A stretch of 64,000 bases of DNA, taken from NCBI RefSeq assembly GCF_000237925.1, contig NW_017386095.1:1-64000 (forward strand), read 5' to 3'. Origin of the DNA: Schistosoma mansoni. Its lineage: Eukaryota; Platyhelminthes; Trematoda; Strigeidida; Schistosomatidae. Position numbers and translations under genes: made by a program. The notes below the pieces were generated by a model. That model did no database searches and had not been told where the DNA came from. It worked only from the letters and a program-made list of their open reading frames with translations. Of this stretch, positions 25,553 through 38,600 are shown piece after piece (within the stretch, counting starts at the first letter, position 1; each line of letters opens with the position of its first letter).

Positions 25553-26934
25553 CAAAGGAAATTGAGACAAGATGAGATGTCATGTAGTGTCCTGTTATAG
25601 GAGACTTGAAAGTACTTGACGGATTAAGAACTGCTATGTTGAATATTAACAATTTCATTGTTTTGTATGTTTTTGTTCCACTCAACCTTGAACTTGTTTG
25701 TTTATAGCTGTAACCTTGGATATTTTGGTTTCACCCTGTTTGGTACTTTAAAGGCATTCTTTCTGGAAACCAAAAAATGGAATGTCCATTTTGTAATTAT
25801 TATAATTATCATTAAACCATATATTTGGGTTGATCACTGACATTTTACGAATGGACTTTGGTACCTGAATTGGAATTTGGTTCTGTTGTTATTCGGGGTC
25901 GTACGTTACAAGTACATCATTTGAACGTTCTACAATGACGGACGACAGCAAAATTGGGGTATAACAGACCTACGTTTGATGTTTTAACAAGTTTATTTCG
26001 CGGAAGCATGTAAATGCTATCAAAGCTTGCTAATGAACCATCGTGGCTAATAACTAATGTAGATGATCTGTTATTATCATCGATTTAGCTAGTAAGTTGT
26101 GAGTAATAATCAACATTACAATACGATAATACACGTGAGCATTAATCGGAGGACTTATAGAGTAATGGATTAACGTAAATGAAAATCGATTGGGAAAGTT
26201 TAAGTAAAATGAGAACTAATATAAGGCTGTTTTTCTTTAGTCGTGCTTACCGATGTAGAATTATGATCCATTTCGTTATTACTACTGCCCTAATAATTGG
26301 CTCTAATCCTAAAATTGTAGGTTTGTCATGATGTGTGTTAGATCCATTTTAAAAGTGAAAATCCCTCCATGTATACATTTGCAATTTCTTCTTTGTGGTT
26401 CCTTTATTTGTATATATTGTTAACTTTTTTGATGCCAATTGAGACTGTAACGTTTAACTTTCTCGGTTTTCCTATGTTTTTCATTGAGTCTCTATGTTTC
26501 TTACTGAATTGTATTTAATTTGTTTTAATTGTCATTATTCTGGCGGCTGCCGTATTGACTGTTCGCTCTCTAATTGTGCGGTTTGATTTTTGACTGGGAT
26601 CGTGCATTTTTGGTTGTAAATTGGAGCACTTTCCCAGAACTTGAAGCACTTTGTGTTATAGAACAGACACTCAAACGGAATCTTACTTGATCTATCCAAA
26701 AAGGATAGAATAACACCTACCTTTTGGTGTGTTCGGTAATTTTCATATATTTCTTGCCACTTTGTTATTCATTGTAATGTAGATTGATTATTTTGGGATC
26801 AACTGTTGGTTGAATAACTGCGTGGTAATATTTGTTTAGGTAAATTTGTACATTTGTATATATGATGAGTTTTATAACCGTTGTTACCCAAAACACCTTG
26901 TTCTGATTTCGATTGGGTCACACGTCCACAAAAC
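25553..26934. other. Intergenic, nothing recognised
   Basis: AT-rich sequence without a coherent frame or recognised repeat. The small frame at 25658-25840 is leucine/phenylalanine-rich noise. Confidence 0.35.
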
Positions 26935-27178
26935 TATTCCCCAGTTATTCAGCCACATCCAGACCTATTGAGATTTAGGTTTGGATATTACAATGTGATT
27001 TCCTAATCTATAAGATCTTACGTGAAGGCCACACCCTTGTCTACACCGACTCTTCTTATTGTAATCATCACCAATATATGATGTAGAACACATTTAGGCT
27101 GGAGATAGAACAATATATCTAATATCAATAAAGGAGTTGTTACACAAGAATAACCACGCCTGCAAGGTCGAAATTTAG
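26935..27178 (-). repeat. Dispersed repeat R, copy 3 (inverted)
   Basis: Reverse complement of repeat R. The blocks CGCCTGCAAGG, GGCTGGAGATAGAACAATAT, GTCTACACCGACTC and CTATAAGATCTTACG match the other two copies in reverse order. Confidence 0.7.
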
Positions 27179-28079
27179 GCATTTAAATATGAAACTTCGG
27201 TTTGGGAACGAATATTTTCTATCAGTTTCTTCACCGTTTTCTCCATCATGTGACTGTGGTAGAAGAATCATTATCAGCTAAGACCAAGCCATTTGGATGG
27301 TAATGTTTGTTTTTACACAGAAAATTTCTAAGAGCAGTAAAGTCTGTCTGAAAAGTAGAGCCGTACGTAAAGACGTTAAATGTGATATTGTATCTATTTA
27401 AAAAATGTATCATTGAAGACAGAAGTGTAGCATCTGGGCTTCAACACGCAAAAGTAGTAGCAGCTATATATTGTAGTGCGCTGAAAGATGCAGGTGACCA
27501 AATATAAATAATCTAAAATAAATCTATCCATATAAGTAAAATTAGCAAATGTAAAATAAATAAGAATATCGGACCGTAAACTTGACCAGGGTGGTATGAC
27601 TTTTCTAGAAAATATTGTCCGTTGAAGGTCGTTTAGATATCAGGGGAAAAATTCAGATCTCTCCGAAAAGGAGCACGGCTTAAGGACGGGTCATTCGCAT
27701 CTCAAAAACTTATTAATAACAGGAGAAAGCTGGTGTTCTCTCAACGACCAAAACTCTTTATGGACTTCCGTTAAACTTTTAACAAAGTCCCTCACAATAG
27801 GTCGTTATCTTAAGTGAGAAATTAGTTACAAACTAGGCCTTATGATGGACTGCGGTGTAAAAATCTGACTAACAACAGTGTTATTCAACAAAAATGTGGA
27901 AATGATCACTAATATGCAAAGTATAATGTATATGTATTACACAGGAGTTACTTGCAACTAATTAGTAGTTGCACACTAAATAGGTTCAGGACCTGAGGCA
28001 CAACAGGTGATTACAAGAAATTGAATACAATTGAAGACACTGATGAATGAAAAACATAACATGTAAATCAGTTTCATAT
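27179..28079. other. Intergenic, nothing recognised
   Basis: No frame or recognised repeat was seen. Confidence 0.35.
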
Positions 28080-28740
28080 TGGAAAGAACAGGAGGCTAGA
28101 TGGCGTGTGTTAGTCCTGGCAATGATGGCCCCTCAGTTGATCCAACTTTTTTTGAAGGAGTCTACAGATAGAGTTTCAATCACATGTTGAGGTGGTGGAT
28201 TCCACTCACTGATTCGATGAGAAAGTAGGTAGTCAGCTGATAGGTAATCTTTCCCGGGTTCGTGAACTTTTTTTGAGTGTCCTCGTAAGGTTTCTGTTTT
28301 TGGAGACAAGGAAAATGAGGGCATATTAGGTGCAAACTCATTACTAAGTTGTCCAAAAACTGTAATCAAGTCACTTTCAGTTCTTCGATGTGACAACGGG
28401 GAATGGGTTTAGCTTAGTCAGTCGAGCATCATACGGGAGCTTCGGTTTTCCGGAATCAGCTTAGTTGTTGTTGTCTGAACCTTTTTCAAAAGCTCATTGA
28501 CTTTTTCTAAGCAGGGGCTAGCCGCTTGTATGCAGTACTCAAGTTTAGAACTCACGAACATTATACAAAGTCAAAGATGTTTTAGCGTCGACAGGACTAG
28601 AGGCCCTATGTATTGACCAGTGTTCTAAAACTTTTGGCGGCTATTGCACGGCAGTGTGCAGTAGTTTTTAAGTCTTTGCTTACGATGAATCCTAAGTCAC
28701 AGGTAGCTCAGTGTTATTCATCACGTATGTATCTGTACTT
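28080..28740 (-). mobile_element. CR1-like LINE fragment, pol C-terminal part
   Basis: The minus strand gives DLGFIVSKDLKTTAHCRAIA near 28700-28640, LEYCIQAASPCLEKVNELLK near 28540-28480 and RRTESDLITVFGQLSNEF near 28390-28330, ending with a stop at 28133. These are the thumb and C-terminal motifs of a CR1-type pol. At least two frame changes and one stop lie between the blocks. It resembles neither of the other CR1-like copies closely. Confidence 0.72.
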
Positions 28741-28769
28741 TGATGACAGATATGCGTCACAATATACTT

Positions 28770-29240
28770 ATTTATTTACTACTGTTACCCCTCGCGGGGG
28801 AGCATAGTTCGCACACCAGTATTCTCCATCCAACCCTGTCCTGGGCAATCCTTTCCAGTTCTTACCAGTAAACATTCATCCTTTTCATATTTGCTTCTAT
28901 TTCCCGACGGAATGTATTCTATGGCCTTCCTCTTTTCTGCTTCCCTTCCGGATTTCAAGTTAGCTCTTGCCTCGTGATTTCCTTGATGTATGTCCGATCC
29001 ACTTCCAACGTCTCTTCCTTATTTCCTCTTCATCTGGAAGCTGGTTTGTCCTCTCCCATAAAACACTGATGCCGATAGTGTCTGGCCAGTGAATGTTAAG
29101 TATTTTGCGTAAATAACTGTTTATAAATACTTGTACCTTCTTGACGATGGATGTAGTAGTTTTCCACGTTTCAGCTCCGTACAGTAGGACTGTCTTGACG
29201 TTCGTATTGAAGATTCTCACTTTGAAATCAGTTGACACAA
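28770..29240 (-). mobile_element. RTE-clade LINE fragment, C-terminal part
   Basis: The 92-codon frame 29238-28960 carries [31 protein letters not shown] and [15 protein letters not shown], the typical post-RT segment of RTE-type pol. The remaining pol end and a short 3' UTR run to about 28770 after a frame break near 28960. It is close kin of 59400-60075 and distinct from the SR2-like copies. Confidence 0.8.
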
Positions 29241-31300
29241 TATACTAGTGTAGGATCATCTTCGTTGATGTTGTATGCCGAAATGATTGGGGGCCTACTA
29301 TAGTTAGACGAGAATGGTGACGAACCAACTGACGCTGAAGTCACACCTCGCGACCAGCCCTTACGTGGATTGAACCATCGACGCATCAAAGGATCATGGA
29401 CGATATGGAGACTGTACAACACAAAGGACGTTATTACAAGAATATATTAGTTAAGGTACAAACACGAAGGTGCAGAAGTGAAAGAAACAACCACTGTCGC
29501 GTGGGCCAGTCCATGGCATATATTTTATTGATGCGCGTTGACTAACCTTGACTTTGACAGCGATCAGTGATCTGTTCGATATTCAGTGACCCTACACTAG
29601 TGTCATGTTGTTTTTAGCCCATTTTAACCTATTAACTCTTAAATGCAAAGGAAATATGTGTGTAAAGTAGTTCTTCTATAGATGAGTAGGGCAGTGACAA
29701 CAGTGTTGATAAGAAATTTGAGAACTTTTGAATCAGTTTCTTTCTAGACAATGGACATTGTATCTCGAATCCCACTAAAATTGTATCGTCTCGCCACACC
29801 ACTGTTTAATGTAAGTTGTGCTTGTTCATTTCGTGGAACGTAAGCGATATAAGAGGATAGTTTATGAATTAGGAACGACTGTTTCTGACTCGCCGCATGT
29901 ATATTTAATCTTATGAATCCATTGTACAAAAATAATTTGTGCATTTATTCTTTGTAAAGGTTTTCCTTTACTCAACAAATATATAGTGTATTATATTTTT
30001 CACTTATTGTTAACTCGATAAGTAGCTGTTTCGACGTGTAAATGTGTGGGATTGATTTAATGTGAATGTGTGAGTGGGTTTTTATCAAACAGTTAGCTTG
30101 TACTCTAACTGAGGTGATAAAACTTACAGAACTTCGTGAGGATGTGAAACGAAGTTATTACTAGTGTACCGTAACCACAAATAAACGAGATTGTTGGTTC
30201 ACAGGCACAATCAAAATAATGAACGTGTCAAATAGGTTCAAATGTTTCCTGACGGATTTATAACCAATTATTATCTGTATGACTAGTAGTGTCGTTTATG
30301 GCGGTGATATATAGTATTCTATTTACACGTCAAGCCTATAAAAAATATAACACATTTCATGTTTATTCTGTTTAACATGTGGACTAATCTGCACAACTTT
30401 CTGTATACAGCATTTCACATAGTTTGTTACTCGGTATTTAAGTATTAGGAACACTTTAAGCTTGTAGTTAGTTAGGGAAAACATTCTCAGTTCAAAGTGT
30501 ATACTTACGCTTTATTAGCTTTACCAGTGTGATTCTGAAAAACGACGTGCTACAAACAAAATGAAAGATAAAGGTTTTTGATGTGCTTAAGATCTGACAA
30601 CTAAATGACATCCACTAGCAAAATGTAGTTATAAATCCTACATTTTGCAAATAATGCTGTAAATTACAAGATTGCCTTTGGTGATTTGCCTACATTGATC
30701 GACTTTCAATTTTGCTTTGTCACCTGGTACATGAACCTGGATTTGGTTGTCAAGTTACGTCTATTGATCGGATGATTTGTTACACTTGTAAGTGAAGAAT
30801 TATTTCAAATACATCATCTTCATTTGAGAGGGGCACTAAACTACCTTCTATAATTAGCTAAAGCGATGATAAAATTTCCAACTCTGGTAATTTGGTATTA
30901 GAGAAGTATTACAAATATGGCAACCTATAAGACATCTACCTGTTTTTCGAGACTTAAATAATACAAACTGGTGTTTTCCCAATCAAATTTAATATTTCCA
31001 CGTTTCGCTGCCGTTTAATCACAATAAAGTCAGTGAACTAGAATCTGGTGATTAGCTCATTGCATTATATTTCCCTCGCGTAGTAACACAGTTTTCCTTG
31101 GCTTTGACCGACTTCATGTTGTGGTAAAACTTTCGTCATTATCTAGAGTTCATTTTTGACCAGGCAAATATGTAATTCGCATGATTTGGTGTTGATACTT
31201 ATGAGAATCCTCAATCTAAAACTTGTCTTCTAACCCTCTACGCCTTATTCTTTTTGTTAATTCTTAAGAATGAACTATACATATACTATACTATATGTAC
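29241..31300. other. Intergenic upstream of NELFB
   Basis: No gene was recognised. The part 29241-29440 is somewhat GC-richer and may be a decayed repeat. The 300-600 bp before 31300 should hold the NELFB promoter, but no TATA or initiator motif could be separated from the AT-rich background. Confidence 0.35.
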
Positions 31301-31308
31301 TTTTTCAG
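31301..31308 (+). promoter_or_regulatory. Candidate splice acceptor just upstream of the NELFB start
   Basis: TTTTTCAG sits 32 bp before the ATG. It could receive a spliced leader, as part of the schistosome transcriptome does, or be the 3' end of a 5'-UTR intron. Sequence alone cannot decide, and it could be chance. Confidence 0.35.
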
Positions 31309-31340
31309 TCTCTGTATGTTTAGGACCAACTATTCTAACG

Positions 31341-31358
31341 ATGGAATCAAAAGACAAT
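31341..31358 (+). CDS. NELFB: NELFB exon 1 (6 codons)
   Basis: MESKDN, followed by donor GTAAGC. The intron 31359-31401 is only 43 bp and ends in TTTTAG. This start is preferred over the ATG in exon 2 because the splice keeps the frame open and lengthens the N-terminus toward the human length. Confidence 0.65.
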
Positions 31359-32611
31359 GTAAGCCTTGGCATTTTCGGCAACATATTGCTGACAATTTTA
31401 GCCTTCAAAGCCTTTTGTGTTTCCAGTCATGAAAAAGACAATTGAAGACCTATTTACTAAGTCGAAAATTACGAAAAATGATATCGAAGCTTTCCAAGAC
31501 AAATATTGGGAACAACTTGTCCCTAATTTCAGTCAAGCACTAAAGCTTCTGGACATACACGGAGTTCCAAGACATAATATTTTATGGGTATATAATCTTT
31601 GTTGTTAATTATCTTTGGTCAGAGCATAAACGATCGCCTTATGGATGCTATTAAGGCTAGAGTTGACTCAAAGCCTGATGATTGTGACCAGAAGAAATGC
31701 CAAAAACTTTGGCAAAAGCTTATCAAGACGGGAATAGTGTATATCCATCATCCATATATGCGTTCATTGATCATGCAGGTATGCATTATTTTTATCCGTC
31801 TTTCGGGACTGTTTTATAAGATGTTTTTATGTAACCAGTAAACAGCTTTGAGCATAGGTTTTGTACTTATCGGGATTTACTAGCTAATGTGTCGTCCAAA
31901 TATGTCAAGAAGTATGGTTACATGAAGCCTAAAATGCTTAAAGTCTAGTCTTAAGAAAGTTTATGAGTTTCTTTGAGGATGCAAATACTTTTTCTTGAGT
32001 CTAAGCAACCACTAGTCTTAACTCCAGGTCCAAGTCACAACCTCCTTTGAGGTTGTATCAAACCAAGTAGATTAATTGCTGGATTTCGTCCCTTACGTGA
32101 TAGGATTTGATGAAATCACTTTGGAGACAGTGAGACAGCTTTAACATTTGAGTAATTCTTATTTTAATCACCCGATGTTTACCATTGTTATATATGTGGT
32201 TATGTAAATTGGTGCTCATCCTTGATATTTCCGTCTGTAATCACTATTCATTGTTACTACTACCTTTAGAAATTGGTCGTCAATGCAGCACAAACAAATT
32301 ATGAGGTTCGGGTCGTCGGTTTTTATTACTGTTATTAAATATTTTCAACTCACTTCATCAGGTTATTAAACCGGCGCGAGTAAGTGATGTATTTGTATCA
32401 CTTATACATATAACTTAACTATTGAACTAAAAGATCCAGGTAAAATCAATTGCTAAATATGTGTAGTCAACCTAAAAGGGATGTGGACATCAGAATAGTG
32501 AAATACTGTTTTATGATCTTTCTCGTGTCCATAGTATCATTGTCAATCAATTCTACCCACTCTCCATTTCCCAAATAACGAAAAAACTATAAGTTTCTGA
32601 GCATTAAACGT

Positions 32612-32654
<43 letters not shown>

Positions 32655-35600
32655 CCATATTGTATCGGTCGACGCTTCTGTTATGATTGACACTAGTAGT
32701 AGTTTTTTGTTAATATAGTCGTCACTGCTTGTCTTCCTTTTGATCTAAAGGTCCTTGGGAAAATGAATTCGATTAAAGAAAGGCATGTCAACCTAATTGT
32801 TGACAACAAATATTTATATGATGACGCTCCTTTACCGGTCTTACGTCATATTTGGGTTGCTCACCCTCACAAGTATGTGGTAAATTTTTGTTATAAACAT
32901 GCAAGCTATCTGGTAATCAATTCCTACACATCTGATTTCTCATGAGAACAGTCATAGACTGGATGGTTAGACGTTATCGTTGACTAGAATGGTAAAAATG
33001 AAGGCTTGTAATCTTCACTTTTACAGGTACTTCATGCTAATAAGTGACACCGTGCATAAAACGTGCATTACAGTTGGGTCTGTTTCCAGATGACGTCATG
33101 TACCTGGTCATAGATACTGTTCTGCATTATTCGATTTAATCTAAGCTATTTGCCTAGGTCAGATTTATGTACTCAGCGTATCGTTCTATTTGAGACTCGT
33201 TAGCTAGATATATCTGCATTCTAGTATGGGTTTTCAGTTTTGTGCCTCTCGTATCAAACACCAGTATGTTGTCCATTGATCTACTGAGGCAAAGTAGCCA
33301 CCAACTTAATAAGCATGGTGTTTGCGTCACTATTAATAGGCGTTTAAATTATCCCTTTGTTGTTATTCAGGATGAAATTTTAATCAGTCTTTGTTAGCAG
33401 TTCATCTTGTGTCGATCATCTCGATATAACCATTTTTCCATAAGCTACTTAGAATAGGTGAATGAATCTTCGACAGAAAAATTCAAATGATATAGGTATT
33501 ACCTTGGGTCATTTTTAATAACCAATAAGTATATGTAAATTATGCCTACTGTTTTTTAATTAGCAAATAGCGTTTTGTCACTAAATTGTTTATTATAAAT
33601 TGGTTTCTTAACTATTAGACCAACCGTTCCTGTGATGAAAAACAACAATAAATTACTATCTTATCTTATGGTTTTGAATTTGATATCCTGTATTTTGTTT
33701 ACTATCGTTTGGAGTATTTGATTATACAATCTTGGATGATGTGATTTCACAGTTATTAGTATTCACAGGGATGTCATCATTACATATTCCATTGTGGACT
33801 GCAGTTGACATGATGATGTAAACCTTTACGATTCACGACCCATGGGATTTAATCGTTTTGGAGAACCAAGGTGATATCACTTCAATATTTCTACCAGTCA
33901 GTGATAGTTTAAATTAGCTTAATGACTTTATGTATGTTGCGAAACTGATCCTAATCTAACAAATAGCATGAGTTTCGTTTTACTCCTGGTTCGGTCACAG
34001 AAAAATGGTTAATCTAACTTTCCAGCTCATTATTGGTCTCAAGTATAGTCTCCAAAAACTAACGATTATCGCTACATACTCTTGTGGTCTAGTGAAAAAC
34101 AGGGGTACTTCCTCTAGATATTTCAAGTTACATAAATTTTATTCCTTGAGGTTTTTTAATCCTTACTGGCTCGAGTCGCTGCCTGAATGGTAGCGTCTGT
34201 AAATTTCACATTTTGTAAAGTTGACTCATTTCTCATGGATGAAGAATAATTTTCCTTAAGCATATCAGTTCGCCTTTCCAATCAATGCAACTCTAAACGA
34301 AATCCTAATTTTATAAATTCATACAAATCGACTCTGTCTGTGGCAACCTGGAATTTATTTTTTTTAATGTCCGTATAGTAAATTTTATAAAAACCAATCT
34401 ATATATCGGTTGGAACGTTATAACGTACCATGGTTTTCACTGATGACCAATTGAAGTATGTTTTATCGAACATAAATGAGATTTCCTTATTATCTTTCTC
34501 AGTCTACACCACAAGTTAGCACTTGGTTTCCTGGAGAAAAAAAATGCTGCGAAACCTTGGAAGGAACAGAGCCAGAATGACTTAAATTCATTTTATTTCA
34601 TTAGGTTCTTGTATAGTTGCCTACATTACATAATATTTCAACATTAAAATTACCAAGTGTGTTAGAAATAACTAGGTGAATTTGTTTGGGAGTTGTTACA
34701 ATCAAAAACCAGCATAGTGTAGCAAAGATATCAATTAATTTAAAGTAACTAAATAAGACTACAAATATGTCTGAACAACATTATTATTAATAAAAATTAA
34801 AACTATGAAACCATAATTAAATGGTTACGTAATTTGTAAACGCTTATGATAAGTAAGAATAAAATGTGGAAGCACTAGACAGCCATTTCGTCCCATAATA
34901 GGACGAAATGACCGTCCAGTTCTTCCAGGTTTTCCTTGGTGGTCTAGCTTCAATTGACTCATGATTTCAACTATGAAAATACTAAAATTTCCACAAAACC
35001 CCTTTTATGAATAAAATGAATGAAGCTCAGTTAATTAAAGAATTTTAAAATTTTATTTATGTGGGTGTTTTCAGCTCACTTTTTAATATTTAAGTATGAC
35101 AGGATTTAAGCAATTGACAAGATCCCAATAAAATTTGATGAATTTATTCAAATATAGACCTAAACATCAGTGGAAAGATTCAAATAACCGATAAAAAATG
35201 AGTTAAACTTCATCTCATTGCACAATCTAGTGGCTATCTGGACTTAGTAGCTAAGTGGATAACACGATTATGTTTTGAGCGAATGGTACTGGATCCGAGT
35301 CCCTAAGTGAACGTTAACTCTGGGATACAGGTACATTCAGCTGACAAGTCCCAAATAGGATGAAACACGCGTTTTAGATTTCACTGCCAGCCACCATCCA
35401 TCTCTTAAAATGAATTTATATTGTTCTGTTGAAATCTTTGTTACTGCAAACCTTGTTCTTTTCTTGAAATGTCTGAAAATAAAATAAATTAATAGTTTTA
35501 TGGTTTTGTAAAATTATACATGGGCTCACCTCAAACTAGAATCTTCTTCGAATTGTGTGATTTTAGCGAATTTTTTTATGTACAATTATTTCAAAAAATG

Positions 35601-38600
35601 AAAATAGGAAGTCTCATGATAAAGCAGACTGTTCTGAGTTTTAGTATAGTTGAAAATATTACTTCCTATGATATTTTTAATGCCTCTGTAAGTGAACTAA
35701 CATATGCATTACGCTTCTAATTAAATATACTAATTTGTGTTTGTTTACGCAAAATATGTTTTCTTGTTTGTGAAAAAAAATCAGATTTCAAGAGGAATTA
35801 GATAAAGTTATAGCAACATTTCAATCTACATGGTCTTCCGCTATTTTGGATGCTCTTTCAATGTCTATCATGTCCACTGCATCGACAACAGCTGATCTTG
35901 TCCCAATTCTGTATTGGCCACCACGTCGTCGTAGACGTGATCCTTCAATTGTACGAATTGTTGAAATGATTGGAGAAGGACAAGTCTTGTATGATAAAGT
36001 AACTGAATATCCTATATGGTGTTTTAGTATTCTTAAACGAGCCTAATATAAATTAATAATAATGATACTACTAATTGTAATAACAATGATACACTAAGAC
36101 GTATGTACTAAAATATTACGTTACGAAAAGACTACCTCTTGTAAAGATGATATACATTGTTGTTTCAGTTGGGGACTTTCTCTTAAATTTCTAGCTTTAA
36201 TCGATCAATCGATACTTGGATCAAGATTTTTTCGACTTAATGAACGAAGGTTTAAGTATTGTTAAATTAATGGATAGATTACTGATCGATTGTAATATGC
36301 AATGATACGAATGGGTAATTTGATAGAGTTGCTTGCGAGACGAGACAGTTTTCTGGTAAAATAGGCTTTTCTCCTAACAAAATGAACATATTTACGCACA
36401 AAATATTGAACAAGACAAATAAACGATCAGAGCATATATCTGTTATGGGTCATTCACTCTTTAGTGAAATTAATACTCAGTCGTCAGACTTAGTTCTTGC
36501 CTCATCATTATCATGTTTGAGATATCGATCAATAGTACTGAAACATTATCTTCTCTTAGTTTATGAATATGATAAAAATTAGTTTACTAAGTAGTATATT
36601 TTCCGACATTTGCAGTATCAATATCCGCCTAAACTCCTCTAACGATATATAGACATTAAGTAGTAGTAGGTTTAAACCAGGCTCCACCTATTTGAACAAC
36701 TGGATTGTGTTATTACCCCTCAAAGTCAAATGCACGTATCTTTACCTGGTAATGAGAAATTTCTTTTCTATTACCATTACTATTACTATTACATATATTA
36801 TTCTGAAATTTACCTTGATAAATTTATCTCAATATGCCGTAGCAACTTGAACCGATGTACGCATGTATAAGGTTCTGCGTTGTGTTTGACTGACTTACTG
36901 ACTGAGTTAATAACAATAATAATGTGTTAACAGAGTATTGTTTCATCAGTGTTATGTTCAATTACTTTTAGTATTGTAGTAGTAGTGTTGTGAACGAAGA
37001 CTTGGCAGGGATATCCGATTTATTGTTTAGTACAAATTATAGAATGTCTTCATAACATATGAAAACCATACATTAAATACTTCATTTGCACATCTTCTAT
37101 TTATTGTTTTTTACAAATTTCATCTGTCGTTCCTGTTGTTGTTACTATTACTTTCTGTTTACATTCCTGTTCTCTTCAATTCTATCTCCTCAACCTTTTG
37201 CTACCAGGCATTCTACTTCTGATTGTTGTTACATACGACTTATGCCTGTCGACATAAGTAGCATAAACGACAGAAGTAGTGATGAAATATGTTGTTTATT
37301 TCTTAATTCTTCTTCACTATAGACTATCAGCATACTTCGTGATCAATGTATAAAATGTGAAAAAGCGGCTTATTCACTTATGGAACAGCAAATCAAATCG
37401 ACAATCGGAAATAATAATCCATCCGAGGAAATAGATGAACAACCACCGCCAGCTAAACGAGGTAGACAACGTTTTTCAAGCAAAGAAAAATCTTCAGATA
37501 TAATACAACCTTCAGCTAGTCAACCTATTCCATATATTCCATTAGCTTTTATGCCTAATCAACCTTCAGTTGCTTCAGCAACTTTATGCACACTACGTTT
37601 TGATTTATTGATGAGTTTAAACGAAGCAAAAATCGATCGACTGTGTGTTCCTGATAGAATTCATCGTTTTGTTTGGTGCTTAGATGCATGTGTTCGTAAT
37701 CGTCGAATTGATCAAAGGCATGCTAGTGAATTAGCCTATCATTTACAATTACAACGTCGTCGTTGGGCTAAAGAAACAGCTGATGAATGTCATGAATCAT
37801 ATGAATCTAATGGAAATATCAGTGGAGAAATGTTTAAACGTGGGCATTCTAGTTCTTCTTCTCGTGGTAAAAATTCTAAAAGTGGGAAAACCAATCGAAA
37901 ACAATCTCCTACAAGTGCAGAAAAACATTGTAATTCAGAGGATTTAGAAAAGATAGCTGATGTAAACTTGTTAGAAAAGTAGGTGGAAGTTAATTTAGAT
38001 AGTAAATGTTAACTGTTAACTGGAGAATGTTTTTGATATATTTCTATGACTGTAAATTTTTTAATAGTCATCAGTAATCTAATGACGTTTATGAAGAGGC
38101 TAGTGCTAACATAGCTATTGAGAAAAAAGCAGTGACATCGTTAATGAACGAAAAAGAAATCCCTTCAGCTCTGCTTTTAAAATTCCTACTGATTTCATTA
38201 ATGGATATATTTTTATGGTTTAGAATTTGGTTTTCAGTCATCAGATCGCCAGTTTAGATAATACACTAATTTGAAAGGTTTCGATAGAGCATGGTAGTAT
38301 CATTATTCCTTGGAAAGTGTCTGTAAATAATTCTTTTGCTTGTGGGGCTCCTCACAATTATCGTAACCAGTGGTTGATGACGTTGAGTGACATGATTTGG
38401 AATAGCTCGCAAAATTGATTAAGTTAACTTACTCTTAGTCTTAAAATACGTATATGTTTTAGTCCATATATTCATTCTTCTCAAATTATATTGTTGATGC
38501 GTGATTTTTTCTACTACCATCTACACTGTTACCACTTCTGCTACTCAGGGAATAATTTCAACTAACTGTTCTATTATGAGGCATGGTAATTTGTGTATTA

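Noticed and set aside
28613-28807. Plus-strand 64-codon frame
   Set aside because: It is opposite the minus-strand CR1-like pol fragment and matches nothing.
32615-32655. CRISPR-like or origin-like repeat
   Set aside because: It is a plain AT microsatellite. No spaced direct repeats are present anywhere in the window.
35846-36046. ORF taken to its stop as a stand-alone 66-residue protein
   Set aside because: Homology to NELF-B ends at the GTAACT donor (35999). The last 16 codons are read-through into the intron.
37380-37982. ORF taken as a complete 200-residue gene with its own ATG and stop
   Set aside because: Conserved residues continue upstream of the ATG to the acceptor at 37323 and downstream in exon 7. 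The stop lies just past the donor.
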